A DNA stretch of 64,000 bases from Streptomyces sp. SCUT-3 (lineage in GTDB: Bacteria > Actinomycetota > Actinomycetes > Streptomycetales > Streptomycetaceae). Shown piece by piece: positions 40,170-49,239 of the stretch. Where the stretch lies: assembly GCF_014083985.1 (NCBI RefSeq), contig NZ_CP046907.1, positions 4,130,501 through 4,194,500 of the forward strand, written 5' to 3'. Every line of letters begins with the position of its first letter. Position 1 is the stretch's first letter. The translations under genes were made by a program, and so were the position numbers. The notes beneath the pieces were generated by a model that ran no database searches, was not told the origin of the DNA, and saw only the letters and a list, made by a program, of their open reading frames with translations.

Positions 40170-42770
40170 TCAGCCGCCCGCGGCCGTGTCGCAGGCCCGG
40201 GCGCGCAGCGCGCGTGCCATGTCGTCGCGGCCCTCCAGCACCAGGCGGCGCAGCGCGGGCGCCGCGTCCTCGTGCCCGGCCAGCCAGGCGTCGGCACGCT
40301 CCAGCATCCCGGGCGATGCCTGGTGCATCGGGAACAGGCCGCGCACCACCGCCATCGCGATCTCGATCGACCGCTCCGCCCAGATCCGTTCCAGCACCTC
40401 GAAGTACGGCTCGGCGTAGGGGGCCGTCAGCTCCCGCTGACCGCTGCGGGCGAAGCCGGCGATGGTGGCCTCGACCAGGGCGTTGGAGAGGGCGTCGGAC
40501 TCCACGACCGCGGCCCACGCCTCGGCCTTGGCCTGCGCCGAGGGCCGGGCTGCCAGGCAGCGGGTTTGGTGGCGCCTGCCGGAGGCGGTGTCGTCGCGGG
40601 CGAGCTCGGCCGCCAGTGCGGCTTCGTCCGCCGCCCCGCCGGCGGCCAGGGCGTCCTGGAACGCCCACCGCAGCTCCTGGTCCACGTCCAGGCCGTCGAT
40701 CTCCTCAGCGCCGTCCAGCAGGCGCTTCAGCAGGGCCAGTTCGGGCTCGGTGGAGGCCGTGGCGGCGTAGAGGCGGGCCCAGGCCAGCTGGTGGTCGCTG
40801 CCCGGCTCGGCCCGGCGCAGCTCGCGCTCCGCCCCGCGGGCGAGGAGCAGGCGGCCCTGCTCCCGGGAGGCGGGGTCGGTGTAGTGCTCGAGCGCGGTCC
40901 GCGCCTGCTGGTGCAGTGCCTGCAGCACGCCGACCTCGCTCTCCCGGCCGGCGTGGCGCAGCACCAGCCCGATCCACTCGCGGGCGGGCAGCAGGCCGTC
41001 GCGGGTGGCGTTCCACAGCGCCGACCAGGCCAGGGCGCGGGCCATCGGGTCGGCGAAGTCGCCCAGGTGCTCGCGCACGGCGGCGAGGGAGTCCTCGTCG
41101 AACCGCGCCTTGCAGTACGTCAGGTCGTCGTCGTTGACCAGCACCACGTCCGCCCGCTCGGCGCCGGCCAGGGCGGGCACGGCGGTGCGGGCGCCGTCGA
41201 CGTCCACCTCGGCGCGCTCGGCGCGCACCAGGGCGCCGTCCGCGTCGAGCCGGTACAGCGCCACGGCGACCCGGTGCGGGCGCAGGGCCGGGTGCTCCCC
41301 GTCCGCCCCCTGCAGCACCGCGATCTCGGCGATGCGGCCGTCGGGGCCGTGGGTGACCTGCGGGGTCAGGGAGTTGACCCCGGCGGTCTGCAGCCAGGCG
41401 CGCGACCAGGCGGCCATGTCGCGCCCGGAGGTCTCCTCCAGCACGGCGAGCAGGTCCTCCAGGCGGGTGTTGCCGAAGGCGTGCCGCTTGAAGTAGCGCC
41501 GCGCGCCCTCCAGGAACGCGTCCTGCCCCGCGTAGGCGACGAGCTGCTTGAGGACGGAGGCGCCCTTGGCGTAGGTGATGCCGTCGAAGTTGAGCTTGGC
41601 GTCCTCCAGGTCCCGGATGTCGGCGGTGACCGGGTGGGTGGAGGGCAGCTGGTCGGCCCGGTACGCCCACGCCTTGCGGCGGTTGGCGAAGGTGATCCAG
41701 GCGTTCGGGAAGCGGGTCGCCCCGACCTGGGAGAAGGTGCCCATGAAGTCGGCGAAGGACTCCTTGAGCCACAGGTCGTCCCACCACCGCATGGTGACCA
41801 GGTCGCCGAACCACATGTGGGCCATCTCGTGCAGGACGACGTTGGCCCGGCCCTCGTAGGAGGCCTGCGTCACCTTGCCGCGGAAGACGTACTCCTCGGT
41901 GAAGGTCACGCAGCCGGGGTTCTCCATCGCGCCGAGGTTGTACTCGGGCACGAACGCCTGGTCGTACTTGCCGAACGGGTACGGGTAGTCGAAGTGGTCG
42001 TGGAAGAAGTCCAGGCCCTGCTTGGTGACGGTGAAGACGTCGTCGGCGTCGAAGTGCCGGGCCAGGGAGGCGCGGCACAGCGCGCCCAGGGGGACGTCCA
42101 GCACGGTGCCGTCGGGCAGGGTGCGCGCGTAGTGGTCGCGCACGACGTGGTACGGCCCGGCGACCACGGCGGTGATGTAGGTGGAGATCGGCAGGGTGGG
42201 CGCGAACCGCCACACCGCCGCCCCCTCCCCGGCGGGCTCGGGGTCGCCGGTGGCCGCGGAGTTGCTGATCACCGTCCAGTGCGCGGGGGCGGTGACGGTG
42301 AAGGTGAAGGGGGCCTTGAGGTCGGGCTGCTCGAAGTTGGCGAAGACCCGGCGCGAGTCGGCCGGCTCGTACTGGGTGTAGAGGTAGGTCTCGCCGTCCA
42401 CCGGGTCGGTGAAGCGGTGCATGCCCTCCCCGGTGCGGCTGTAGGCGCAGGAGGCGTCGACCACGACCTCGTTCTCGGCCTCCAGTCCGGCCAGCGCGAT
42501 CCGGGAGCCGTCGAAGACCTCGGCCGGGTCCAGGGCGCGGCCGTTGAGGGAGACCGAGCGCACCGCCGGGGCGATCAGGTCCAGATGGGTGGAGGCCCCG
42601 GGGGAGGAGCACCGGAACCGGACGGTGGTGACGGAGCGGAAGACCCCCGCCGAGGCGTCGGCGACCGGCTCGGTGGCCGACCGCAGGTCGAGCGCGACGT
42701 CGTAGCCGTCCACTGTCAGCATTGCGGCCCGCTCCCGGGCCTCCTCGCGGGTGAGGTTCTCGCCGGGCAC
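40170..42770 (-). CDS. pepN: Aminopeptidase N (M1 family), copy 2
   Basis: An 866-aa M1 zinc aminopeptidase, paralogous to the gene at 13342-15915. GAMEN exopeptidase motif, zinc site H314-EMA-H318 and E337 (WLKESFA). The GTG at 42770 has AGGAG 7 nt upstream and starts VPGENLTREEA. It is divergent from the mycothiol-dependent reductase gene, the arrangement of Rv2467 and Rv2466c in M. tuberculosis, so this copy occupies the ancestral location. DNA identity with copy 1 includes a continuous 52-bp match (41542-41593 with 14732-14783). Confidence 0.95.
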   Translation of the reverse strand: MPGENLTREEARERAAMLTVDGYDVALDLRSATEPVADASAGVFRSVTTVRFRCSSPGASTHLDLIAPAVRSVSLNGRALDPAEVFDGSRIALAGLEAENEVVVDASCAYSRTGEGMHRFTDPVDGETYLYTQYEPADSRRVFANFEQPDLKAPFTFTVTAPAHWTVISNSAATGDPEPAGEGAAVWRFAPTLPISTYITAVVAGPYHVVRDHYARTLPDGTVLDVPLGALCRASLARHFDADDVFTVTKQGLDFFHDHFDYPYPFGKYDQAFVPEYNLGAMENPGCVTFTEEYVFRGKVTQASYEGRANVVLHEMAHMWFGDLVTMRWWDDLWLKESFADFMGTFSQVGATRFPNAWITFANRRKAWAYRADQLPSTHPVTADIRDLEDAKLNFDGITYAKGASVLKQLVAYAGQDAFLEGARRYFKRHAFGNTRLEDLLAVLEETSGRDMAAWSRAWLQTAGVNSLTPQVTHGPDGRIAEIAVLQGADGEHPALRPHRVAVALYRLDADGALVRAERAEVDVDGARTAVPALAGAERADVVLVNDDDLTYCKARFDEDSLAAVREHLGDFADPMARALAWSALWNATRDGLLPAREWIGLVLRHAGRESEVGVLQALHQQARTALEHYTDPASREQGRLLLARGAERELRRAEPGSDHQLAWARLYAATASTEPELALLKRLLDGAEEIDGLDVDQELRWAFQDALAAGGAADEAALAAELARDDTASGRRHQTRCLAARPSAQAKAEAWAAVVESDALSNALVEATIAGFARSGQRELTAPYAEPYFEVLERIWAERSIEIAMAVVRGLFPMHQASPGMLERADAWLAGHEDAAPALRRLVLEGRDDMARALRARACDTAAGG

Positions 42771-42948
42771 TTCGCGACTCCTTCGTCGGAACGGGTACGT
42801 ACAAAAACGGCTGCGGCGGGCAGATCGACGGCCGTCGGCATCATCCCACGGAGCATTTGCGGGAATGCGCGGCTCCCCGGCCGCGTTGCCGCTGAACCGG
42901 GAACCGTGCCGGGCCGGCCGGCCCGGACCACCGCGTGAAGGAGCAGCC

Positions 42949-43587
42949 GTGACGGCAGAGGCCGAGAGCAGGACCGCCGACTTCTGGTTCGACCCCCTGT
43001 GCCCGTGGGCCTGGGTGTCGTCCCGCTGGATGCTGGAGGTGGAGAAGGTCCGCCCGGTCACCGTGCGCTGGAACGTGATGAGCCTGGCCGTGCTCAACGA
43101 GAACCGCCTCGACGAACTGCCCGAGGAGTACCGGGAACTGCTGGAGCGTGCGTGGGGCCCGGTGCGGGTGTGCGTCGCGGCCGCCGAGAAGTACGGCCAG
43201 GACGTCCTGGGGCCCCTCTACACGGCGATCGGCACCCGTTTCCACAACGAGGGCCTGCCGCAGGACCGGGACACCCTCGCCGCCGCCCTGCGCGAGGCCG
43301 GTCTGGACGCCTCCCTCGCGGACGCCGCCGACAGCGACGAGCACGACGGGAGGCTGCGGGCCTCGCACCGGGCCGGCATCGACCTGGTGGGCGAGGACGT
43401 GGGCACCCCGGTCATCGCCGTGCCCGGCCCCGACGGCGAGCGCGTGGCGTTCTTCGGCCCGGTCGTCACCCCCGCCCCCAGGGGGGAGGCCGCCGGCCGC
43501 CTGTGGGACGGCACCCTGCTGGTCGCCGCCACCCCCGGCTTCTACGAGCTCAAGCGCACCCGCACCGTCGGCCCGTCCTTCGACTGA
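42949..43587 (+). CDS. Rv2466c-like mycothiol-dependent reductase (DsbA fold), CPWA active site
   Basis: A 212-aa thioredoxin/DsbA-fold protein homologous along its length to M. tuberculosis Rv2466c, a mycothiol-dependent nitroreductase. Matching blocks: DFWFDPLCPWAWVSSRW, NVMSLAVLNENR, HRAGIDLVGEDVGTPVI and FYELKRTRT. Rv2466c has a CPWC site; here it is Cys18-Pro-Trp-Ala21, so the resolving Cys is missing. This implies a monothiol mechanism using mycothiol. GTG 42949 has AAGGAG upstream. It is divergent from pepN copy 2. Confidence 0.92.
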   Translation: MTAEAESRTADFWFDPLCPWAWVSSRWMLEVEKVRPVTVRWNVMSLAVLNENRLDELPEEYRELLERAWGPVRVCVAAAEKYGQDVLGPLYTAIGTRFHNEGLPQDRDTLAAALREAGLDASLADAADSDEHDGRLRASHRAGIDLVGEDVGTPVIAVPGPDGERVAFFGPVVTPAPRGEAAGRLWDGTLLVAATPGFYELKRTRTVGPSFD

Positions 43588-43639
43588 GCGGGCGGACGAG
43601 CGACCGCCCGCCGCGACGGGGGGCGGCCCGGTACGGCGG

Positions 43640-43672
43640 AGGGCCCCGCGCGGTGCGAACGCGCGGGGCCCT
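43640..43672 (+). terminator. Hairpin after the reductase gene
   Basis: Perfect 12-bp inverted repeat (43640-43651 with 43661-43672), about 50 nt after the stop and ahead of the convergent permease. Confidence 0.7.
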
Positions 43673-43852
43673 CCCCTGTGCCCGCGCGGCCGTGAAGGGT
43701 GAGAAGACGATCACGCGCGCGGGCCGTCCGAGGGTATGCCGCGGCACCGGCGGCCGTCCTCATCCTTCCCCGCCGGGAAACCTGCGAACCGTTCGCAACT
43801 GCGTACTGTCTGCGATTTGCTCGCGGGCCCGGGGGCGGGGCGGGAGGGCCGG

Positions 43853-45250
43853 TTACTCGCCGGCCGGCGCCGCAGGGGCGGCCCGCCGCAGCCGCCGCTC
43901 GCGCACCAGGCCGACGGCCAGCACCACGGCCGTCAGCACCGCGCAGCTGGCCACCTGCACCCGGGCGGCGGCGTCGGTGAGCATCAGGACCAGCACCGCC
44001 GCCATCCCGGCCAGAGCCGCCCAGGTCAGCCAGGGGAAGCCCCACATCCGCAGCTTCAGCCGGTCCGGGGCCTCCCGCTCCAGCACGCGCCGCAGCCGCA
44101 GCTGCGAGGCCGCGATCAGGCTCCACACGACCAGCAGCACCGCGCCCACGGCGTTGAGCAGGTAGAGGAAGACGGTGTCCGGCCACAGCAGGTTCAGGCC
44201 CACCGAGACGAAGCCGAAGGCGACCGAGGCGATCACCGCGAACCGGGGGACGCCCGCCCCGGACACGGCCAGCAGCGCCTTCGGGCCCTCGCCCCGCTCG
44301 GCCAGCGAGAACGCCATCCGGGAGGCGCCGTAGAGGTTGGCGTTGAGCGCCGACAGCAGGGCCACGAAGACCACGACGTTCATGATCTGGCCCGCGCCCG
44401 GGACCCCGATCCGGTCCAGCACCGCCACGTACGGGCTGGTGCCCGGCCTGACGGAGTCCCACGGCAGCAGGGCGACGACCACCAGCATCGATCCGACGTA
44501 GAACAGCAGGATGCGCCACACCGCGCTGCGCACCGCGCGGCCCACCGAGCGGGCCGGGTCGTCGGACTCGGCGGCCGCGATGGTCACCACCTCCAGGCCG
44601 CCGAAGGCGAAGACCACGGCGAGGACCCCCGCCAGCACCCCGCCCCAGCCCTGCGGCAGGAAGCCGCCGTCGCCGGTCAGGTGGGACATGCCCACCGGCG
44701 AGGTGTCCGGGAGCACGCCCAGGACCGCGAGCAGGCCCAGGACCAGGAAGAGCACGATCGCGCCCACCTTGATCGCGGCGAACCAGAACTCGAACTCGCC
44801 GAACGACTTCACCGTGGCCAGGTTGACCGCGGTGAAGACCACCATGAACAGCAGCACCCACGCCCACTGCGGCATCCCGGGCAGCCACCCGGACGCGATC
44901 GTCGCCGCGCCGGTGGCCTCCACCGCCAGCACCACCACCAGCAGGATCCAGTACAGCCAGCCGACGGTGAAGCCCGCCCAGCGGCCGAACGCCCGCTCCG
45001 CGTGCACCGAGAACGAGCCCGAGGCCGGGATCGCCGAGGACATCTCCCCGAGCATCCGCATGATCAGCATCGCCAGCGCGCCCGCGATCAGGTAGGACAC
45101 CACGATCCCGGGGCCGGCCAGGGCGATTCCGGCGCCCGACCCGACGAAGAGCCCGGCGCCGATCACCCCGCCCAGCCCGAGCATGGTCAGGTGGCGTTGC
45201 TTCAGGCTCGGCGAGAGCGGTTCGGGCGTTTCCGGGAACTGCTGCTGCAT
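43853..45250 (-). CDS. APC-family amino acid permease 1
   Basis: A 465-aa membrane transporter with 12 predicted spans of the amino-acid transporter (AAT) group (GABA/aromatic/Ala permease-like). N-terminal signature RHLTMLGLGGVIGAGLFVGSG, then AFGRWAGFTVGWLYW, FGEFEFWFAAIKV, and the family block SLAERGEGPKALL. It imports an amino acid with protons; the substrate is not predictable. Start: ATG 45250 (GTG 45259 is possible). A paralogue with the same layout lies at 46277-47722; together they flank bioY. Confidence 0.92.
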   Translation of the reverse strand: MQQQFPETPEPLSPSLKQRHLTMLGLGGVIGAGLFVGSGAGIALAGPGIVVSYLIAGALAMLIMRMLGEMSSAIPASGSFSVHAERAFGRWAGFTVGWLYWILLVVVLAVEATGAATIASGWLPGMPQWAWVLLFMVVFTAVNLATVKSFGEFEFWFAAIKVGAIVLFLVLGLLAVLGVLPDTSPVGMSHLTGDGGFLPQGWGGVLAGVLAVVFAFGGLEVVTIAAAESDDPARSVGRAVRSAVWRILLFYVGSMLVVVALLPWDSVRPGTSPYVAVLDRIGVPGAGQIMNVVVFVALLSALNANLYGASRMAFSLAERGEGPKALLAVSGAGVPRFAVIASVAFGFVSVGLNLLWPDTVFLYLLNAVGAVLLVVWSLIAASQLRLRRVLEREAPDRLKLRMWGFPWLTWAALAGMAAVLVLMLTDAAARVQVASCAVLTAVVLAVGLVRERRLRRAAPAAPAGE

Positions 45251-45451
45251 GGTGCTCACGATCTTGCGGGTGCTTTGGCGGGACTCCACAGTGTCAGCAC
45301 GGAGCCGCCCCCCGGGCAACGGTGCCCCGGCGCGCCCGGCCCAACCGTGATGATCCTCACGTGACCTGGGGGTATGCCGTGACCTACGGTCGCCGCCCGC
45401 CACCTCGCCGTTGCACCGAAGCCTCCAAGCGGACCGGCGAGTGTTTGTCGT

Positions 45452-45471
45452 CACCTCACGGTGATGAGGTG
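45452..45471. promoter_or_regulatory. Dyad upstream of bioY
   Basis: CACCTCA / TGAGGTG, 7-bp arms and a 6-nt centre, followed by an imperfect GTGA-GTTAAC-GTCAC element. Position (60-80 nt before the bioY start) fits an operator for a biotin-responsive repressor, but it does not match a site I know. Confidence 0.3.
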
Positions 45472-45530
45472 GTGAGCGGTGAGTTAACGTCACACCGAAC
45501 CTTCACGTCCCCGACCCCCAGGGAGAGCCG

Positions 45531-46130
45531 ATGAGCACCGCCGTCGCCCCCGCCCGGACCGGCACGGTCCTGGCCGACCTGCTGCCCGCATCCACCGTCT
45601 CGCGGGCCCGCGTACGCGACGCCGCCCTCGTCCTCGGCGGCGCAGCCCTCACCGGAGCGGCCGCCCAGCTCTCCCTCCCGGTGCCCGGCTCCCCGGTCCC
45701 GGTGACCGGCCAGACCTTCGCCGCCCTGCTGGTGGGCACCGCGCTCGGCACCCGCCGCGGCTTCCTGTCCCTGGCGCTGTACGCGGTGGCCGGCGTGGCG
45801 GGCGTGCCGTGGTTCGCCGAGGGCTCCTCCGGCGCGGCCATGCCCAGCTTCGGCTACATCCTCGGCATGCTGCTGGCCGCGGCCGTCGTCGGAGCGGTCG
45901 CCCGGCGCGGCGGCGACCGCAGCGTGCTGCGGACCGCGGGCACGATGGCCCTGGGCAGCGCGGTGATCTACGCGGTCGGCGTGCCCTACCTGGCGTTCGC
46001 CCTGAACGTCTCCCTCGGCGAGGCCGCGGCCCTGGGCCTGGTGCCCTACCTCGTCGGCGACGCCCTCAAGGCCGCGCTGGCCATGGGGGCCCTGCCGACC
46101 GCCTGGAAGCTGGCCGGCCGCCGCGGCTGA
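45531..46130 (+). CDS. bioY: Biotin transporter substrate-binding subunit BioY
   Basis: A 199-aa membrane protein with about six spans, the S component of an ECF-type biotin transporter, which can also work alone. The signature is PVPVTGQTFAALLVGTALG and the C-terminal region LGLVPYLVGDALKAALA. AGGGAG precedes the ATG. No ATPase (BioM) or BioN gene is near. It sits between two amino-acid permeases and ends at a strong terminator. Confidence 0.95.
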   Translation: MSTAVAPARTGTVLADLLPASTVSRARVRDAALVLGGAALTGAAAQLSLPVPGSPVPVTGQTFAALLVGTALGTRRGFLSLALYAVAGVAGVPWFAEGSSGAAMPSFGYILGMLLAAAVVGAVARRGGDRSVLRTAGTMALGSAVIYAVGVPYLAFALNVSLGEAAALGLVPYLVGDALKAALAMGALPTAWKLAGRRG

Positions 46131-46154
46131 GGCCGGGCCCTCCCGCACGTCCCG

Positions 46155-46199
46155 CGACGGGGCCCCGCACCGGCAGTCCGCCGGCGCGGGGCCCCGTCG
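46155..46199. terminator. Bidirectional hairpin, bioY / permease 2
   Basis: Perfect 14-bp inverted repeat (46155-46168 with 46186-46199) extended by an inner CCGGC/GCCGG stem. It serves two convergent genes. Confidence 0.8.
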
Positions 46200-46276
46200 C
46201 CGTTGTGCCGCGGCGGCGCGTCGCCGCGGCGCGTCACCGCGGTGCGCCGCCCCGCCGGCGGCCGGGCCCCGGGGCC

Positions 46277-47722
46277 TCAGGGGCGCGGGGAGCGGGCGCG
46301 GCGGCCGCGCACGAGGCCGACGGCCAGCACCAGCACGCCCACCAGCACCGACATCACCATCTGCTCGCGCCCCTCGGGGTCGACGAACATGTACCCCACG
46401 ACGCACAGGATCAGGGCGATCGTGGCCCAGGTCAGGTACGGGTACAGCCACATCCGCACGGTCAGCCGCTCCGGCGTCTCCCGCTCGATGATCCGCCGCA
46501 TGCGCAGCTGCGAGAAGCAGATGACCAGCCACACGAACAGCGCGACCGCGCCGGAGGAGTTCAGCAGGAACTGGAAGACGGTCTCCGGGGAGGTGTAGTT
46601 GAAGAACACCGCCACGAAGCCGAAGGCCACCGAGGCCCAGATCGCGGCGGCGGGCACGCCCCTGCCGGTGGTGCGGCCGAACGAGGCCGGCGCGTCGCCG
46701 CGCCGCCCCAGCGAGAACGCCATCCGCGAGGCGGTGTACAGGCCGGAGTTCAGGCACGACAGCACGGCGGTCAGCACGATGACGTCCATCACGGTGCCCG
46801 CGTGCGGAATACCGATCTCCTTCAGCGCCGCCACGTACGGGCCGTGCGCGACGATCCCCTCGGCGTCCCAGGGCAGCAGCGAGACCACGACCAGGATCGA
46901 ACCGAGGTAGAAGACGCCGATGCGCCAGATCACGCTGTTGGTCGCCCGGCCGACCGCCTTCTCCGGCTCGGCGGACTCCCCGGCGGCCAGGGTGACGATC
47001 TCGCTGCCCATGAAGGAGAAGACGACCAGCAGCATCCCGGACAGGACCGCGCCGGGCCCGTTGGGCAGGAAGCCGCCGCGGTCGAGCAGGTTCGAGGTGC
47101 CGACCGCCTCGGTGCCCGGCAGCAGGCCGAACACGGCCAGGCCGCCGACGACGATGAACGCGCCGATCGCCACGACCTTGATCCCGGCGAACCAGAACTC
47201 GAACTCGCCGTAGGCGCCGACGGCGGCCAGGTTGGTGGCGGTGAGCACCACCATCACCAGCAGCGCCCACGCCCACTGCGGGACCGCGGGTATCCAGCCG
47301 GTGAGGATCTGCGCCCCGGCCGTCGCCTCGACGGCGAGGACCACGACCCAGAAGAACCAGTAGAGCCAGCCGATGGTGAAGCCCGCCCACCGGCCCAGGG
47401 CCCGGTCGGCGTAGGCGGAGAACGAGCCGCTGGTGGGGTGTGCCGCGGCCATCTCGCCCAGCATCCGCATCACCAGCACGACCAGCAGGCCGGCCAGCGC
47501 GTAGGAGATCAGGATGCCGGGCCCGGTGGCCGCGATGCCGGCCCCGGAACCGACGAAGAGCCCGGCGCCGATCACGCCGCCGATGGCGATCATGGACAGG
47601 TGGCGGTTCTTGAGGCCCGCCTTGAGGCCGGATTCGTCCTCCCGGCCGACCGGCGTCCGACCGGCCCCGGGGTCTCCGGGACGGGTGGTCGCCCCGGTCG
47701 TCTGCGGTGGTTGCACGGTCAT
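46277..47722 (-). CDS. APC-family amino acid permease 2
   Basis: A 481-aa, 12-span amino-acid transporter, paralogous to permease 1 (RHLSMIAIGGVIGAGLFVGSG, ALGRWAGFTIGWLYW, YGEFEFWFAGIKV). It differs by a longer hydrophilic N-terminus rich in Pro/Gly/Thr. ATG 47722 has AAGGAA upstream. It is divergent from rpiB across a 163-bp gap that contains a 10-bp perfect palindrome GGTTCGAACC at 47743-47752. Confidence 0.92.
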   Translation of the reverse strand: MTVQPPQTTGATTRPGDPGAGRTPVGREDESGLKAGLKNRHLSMIAIGGVIGAGLFVGSGAGIAATGPGILISYALAGLLVVLVMRMLGEMAAAHPTSGSFSAYADRALGRWAGFTIGWLYWFFWVVVLAVEATAGAQILTGWIPAVPQWAWALLVMVVLTATNLAAVGAYGEFEFWFAGIKVVAIGAFIVVGGLAVFGLLPGTEAVGTSNLLDRGGFLPNGPGAVLSGMLLVVFSFMGSEIVTLAAGESAEPEKAVGRATNSVIWRIGVFYLGSILVVVSLLPWDAEGIVAHGPYVAALKEIGIPHAGTVMDVIVLTAVLSCLNSGLYTASRMAFSLGRRGDAPASFGRTTGRGVPAAAIWASVAFGFVAVFFNYTSPETVFQFLLNSSGAVALFVWLVICFSQLRMRRIIERETPERLTVRMWLYPYLTWATIALILCVVGYMFVDPEGREQMVMSVLVGVLVLAVGLVRGRRARSPRP

Positions 47723-47885
47723 GCAGGTTCCTTCTGTTCGGTGGTTCGAACCCGGGCATTGAAACCTGTGCCGCACAGAAACGGAATCCCCGGTTCCGGA
47801 CGGGTTCCGTGGCGGAGAGTGACCTCCGCGGCTTGCCGGCACCCGGCCGCGACTACCCCGCCGGAGCCGTGTCACACTCGTGGGC

Positions 47886-48362
47886 ATGCGCGTGTACCTC
47901 GGCTCCGACCATGCCGGTTACGAACTCAAGAACCACCTCGTCGAGTGGCTGAAGGCCAACGGCCACGAGCCCGTCGACTGCGGCCCCCACGTCTACGACG
48001 CCCAGGACGACTACCCGCCGTTCTGCCTGCGGGCCGCCGAGGGCACCGCCGGCGACGCCGGCAGCCTGGGCATCGTCATCGGCGGCTCCGGCAACGGCGA
48101 GGCCATCGCCGCCAACAAGGTGATCGGCGTCCGCGCCGCCCTCGCCTGGAGCGTCGAGACCGCGAAGCTGGGCCGCGAGCACAACAACGCCAACGTGATC
48201 AGCGTCGGCGCCCGGATGCACACCACCGAGGAGGCGGTGAGCTTCGTCGAGGCATTCCTGGCCACCCCGTACTCCGACGAGGCGCGCCACAACCGCCGCA
48301 TCGCGATGCTCTCCGACTACGAGACCACCCGCGAGCTCCCCCCGCTCCCCGAGCAGCAGTAA
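47886..48362 (+). CDS. rpiB: Ribose-5-phosphate isomerase B
   Basis: A 158-aa LacAB/RpiB-family sugar isomerase of the non-oxidative pentose phosphate pathway. Signatures: MRVYLGSDHAGYELK, IVIGGSGNGEAIAANK and REHNNANVISVGARMH. The ATG at 47886 matches the conserved N-terminus; the GTG at 47880 is an alternative. No ribosome site is obvious, so a leaderless or very short leader is likely. The DNA glycosylase gene follows after 10 nt, as in M. tuberculosis. Confidence 0.95.
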   Translation: MRVYLGSDHAGYELKNHLVEWLKANGHEPVDCGPHVYDAQDDYPPFCLRAAEGTAGDAGSLGIVIGGSGNGEAIAANKVIGVRAALAWSVETAKLGREHNNANVISVGARMHTTEEAVSFVEAFLATPYSDEARHNRRIAMLSDYETTRELPPLPEQQ

Positions 48363-48372
48363 CGGCCCCGAC

Positions 48373-49179
48373 GTGCCCGAGGGCCACACCATCCACCGGC
48401 TCGCCCTGGACTGCCGCACCCGGTTCGCCGGGTCGGCGGTCCGGGCGAGCAGCCCGCAGGGGAAGTTCTCCGACGGGGCGGCGCTGCTGGACGGCCAGGT
48501 CCTCACCGGCACCGACGCCCACGGCAAGCACCTCTTCCTCGGCTTCGCCGACGGCGGCTGGGTCCACGTCCACCTGGGCCTGTACGGCACCTTCCGCTTC
48601 GGGGACGCCCCCGCCCCGCCGCCCGTGGGCGCGGTGCGGCTGCGCATCGAGGGCTCCGGCGCCTACGCCGACCTGCGCGGCCCCACCGCATGCGAACTGA
48701 TCACCGAACCCGAGAAGCAGGCGGTGCACGACCGCCTCGGCCCCGACCCCCTGCGCGCCGACGGCGGGGAGCGTGCGTGGCTGCGGATCTCCCGCAGCCG
48801 CACCACCGTCGCCGCTCTGCTGATGGACCAGAAGGTCCTGGCCGGGGTGGGCAACGTCTACCGCGCCGAGGTCCTCTTCCGGCACGGCATCGACCCGCGC
48901 CGCCCCGGCCGCGACCTCGCCCGCGCCGAGTGGGACGCGATCTGGGACGACCTGGCCGTCCTGATGCGCGAGGGCGTGCGCGCCAACCGGATCGACACCG
49001 TGCGGCCCGAGCACACCCCCGAGGCGATGGGGCGCCCGCCCCGCGTCGACGACCACGGCGGCGAGGTCTACGTCTACCGCCGCGCCGGGCAGCCGTGCCT
49101 GGTGTGCGGCGACGAGGTCCGCACCGCGTCCCTCGCCGCCCGCAACCTCTTCTGGTGCCCCACCTGCCAGCACGGCTGA
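48373..49179 (+). CDS. Fpg/Nei-family DNA glycosylase
   Basis: A 268-aa base-excision-repair glycosylase/AP lyase. The catalytic N-terminus is Pro2-Glu3 (after the start codon, PEGHTIHR), the H2TH region is LLMDQKVLAGVGNVYRAEV, and the C-terminal zinc finger has CLVCGDEV ... FWCPTCQ. PEGHT points to the Nei (oxidised pyrimidine) side of the family. GTG start, 10 nt after rpiB, so cotranscribed. Homologue of Rv2464c by position. Confidence 0.93.
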   Translation: MPEGHTIHRLALDCRTRFAGSAVRASSPQGKFSDGAALLDGQVLTGTDAHGKHLFLGFADGGWVHVHLGLYGTFRFGDAPAPPPVGAVRLRIEGSGAYADLRGPTACELITEPEKQAVHDRLGPDPLRADGGERAWLRISRSRTTVAALLMDQKVLAGVGNVYRAEVLFRHGIDPRRPGRDLARAEWDAIWDDLAVLMREGVRANRIDTVRPEHTPEAMGRPPRVDDHGGEVYVYRRAGQPCLVCGDEVRTASLAARNLFWCPTCQHG

Positions 49180-49239
49180 CCGCCCGGCCCCGCCCCGGAC
49201 GGCCGCCCGGAAGACGGCCGCCCGGAAGCGGACGGCCGC

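Noticed and set aside
49190-49235. Short direct repeats GACGGCCGCCCGGAA after the glycosylase gene
   Set aside because: Two adjacent copies and a partial third in a GC-rich spacer; too short and simple to be a CRISPR array or attachment site.
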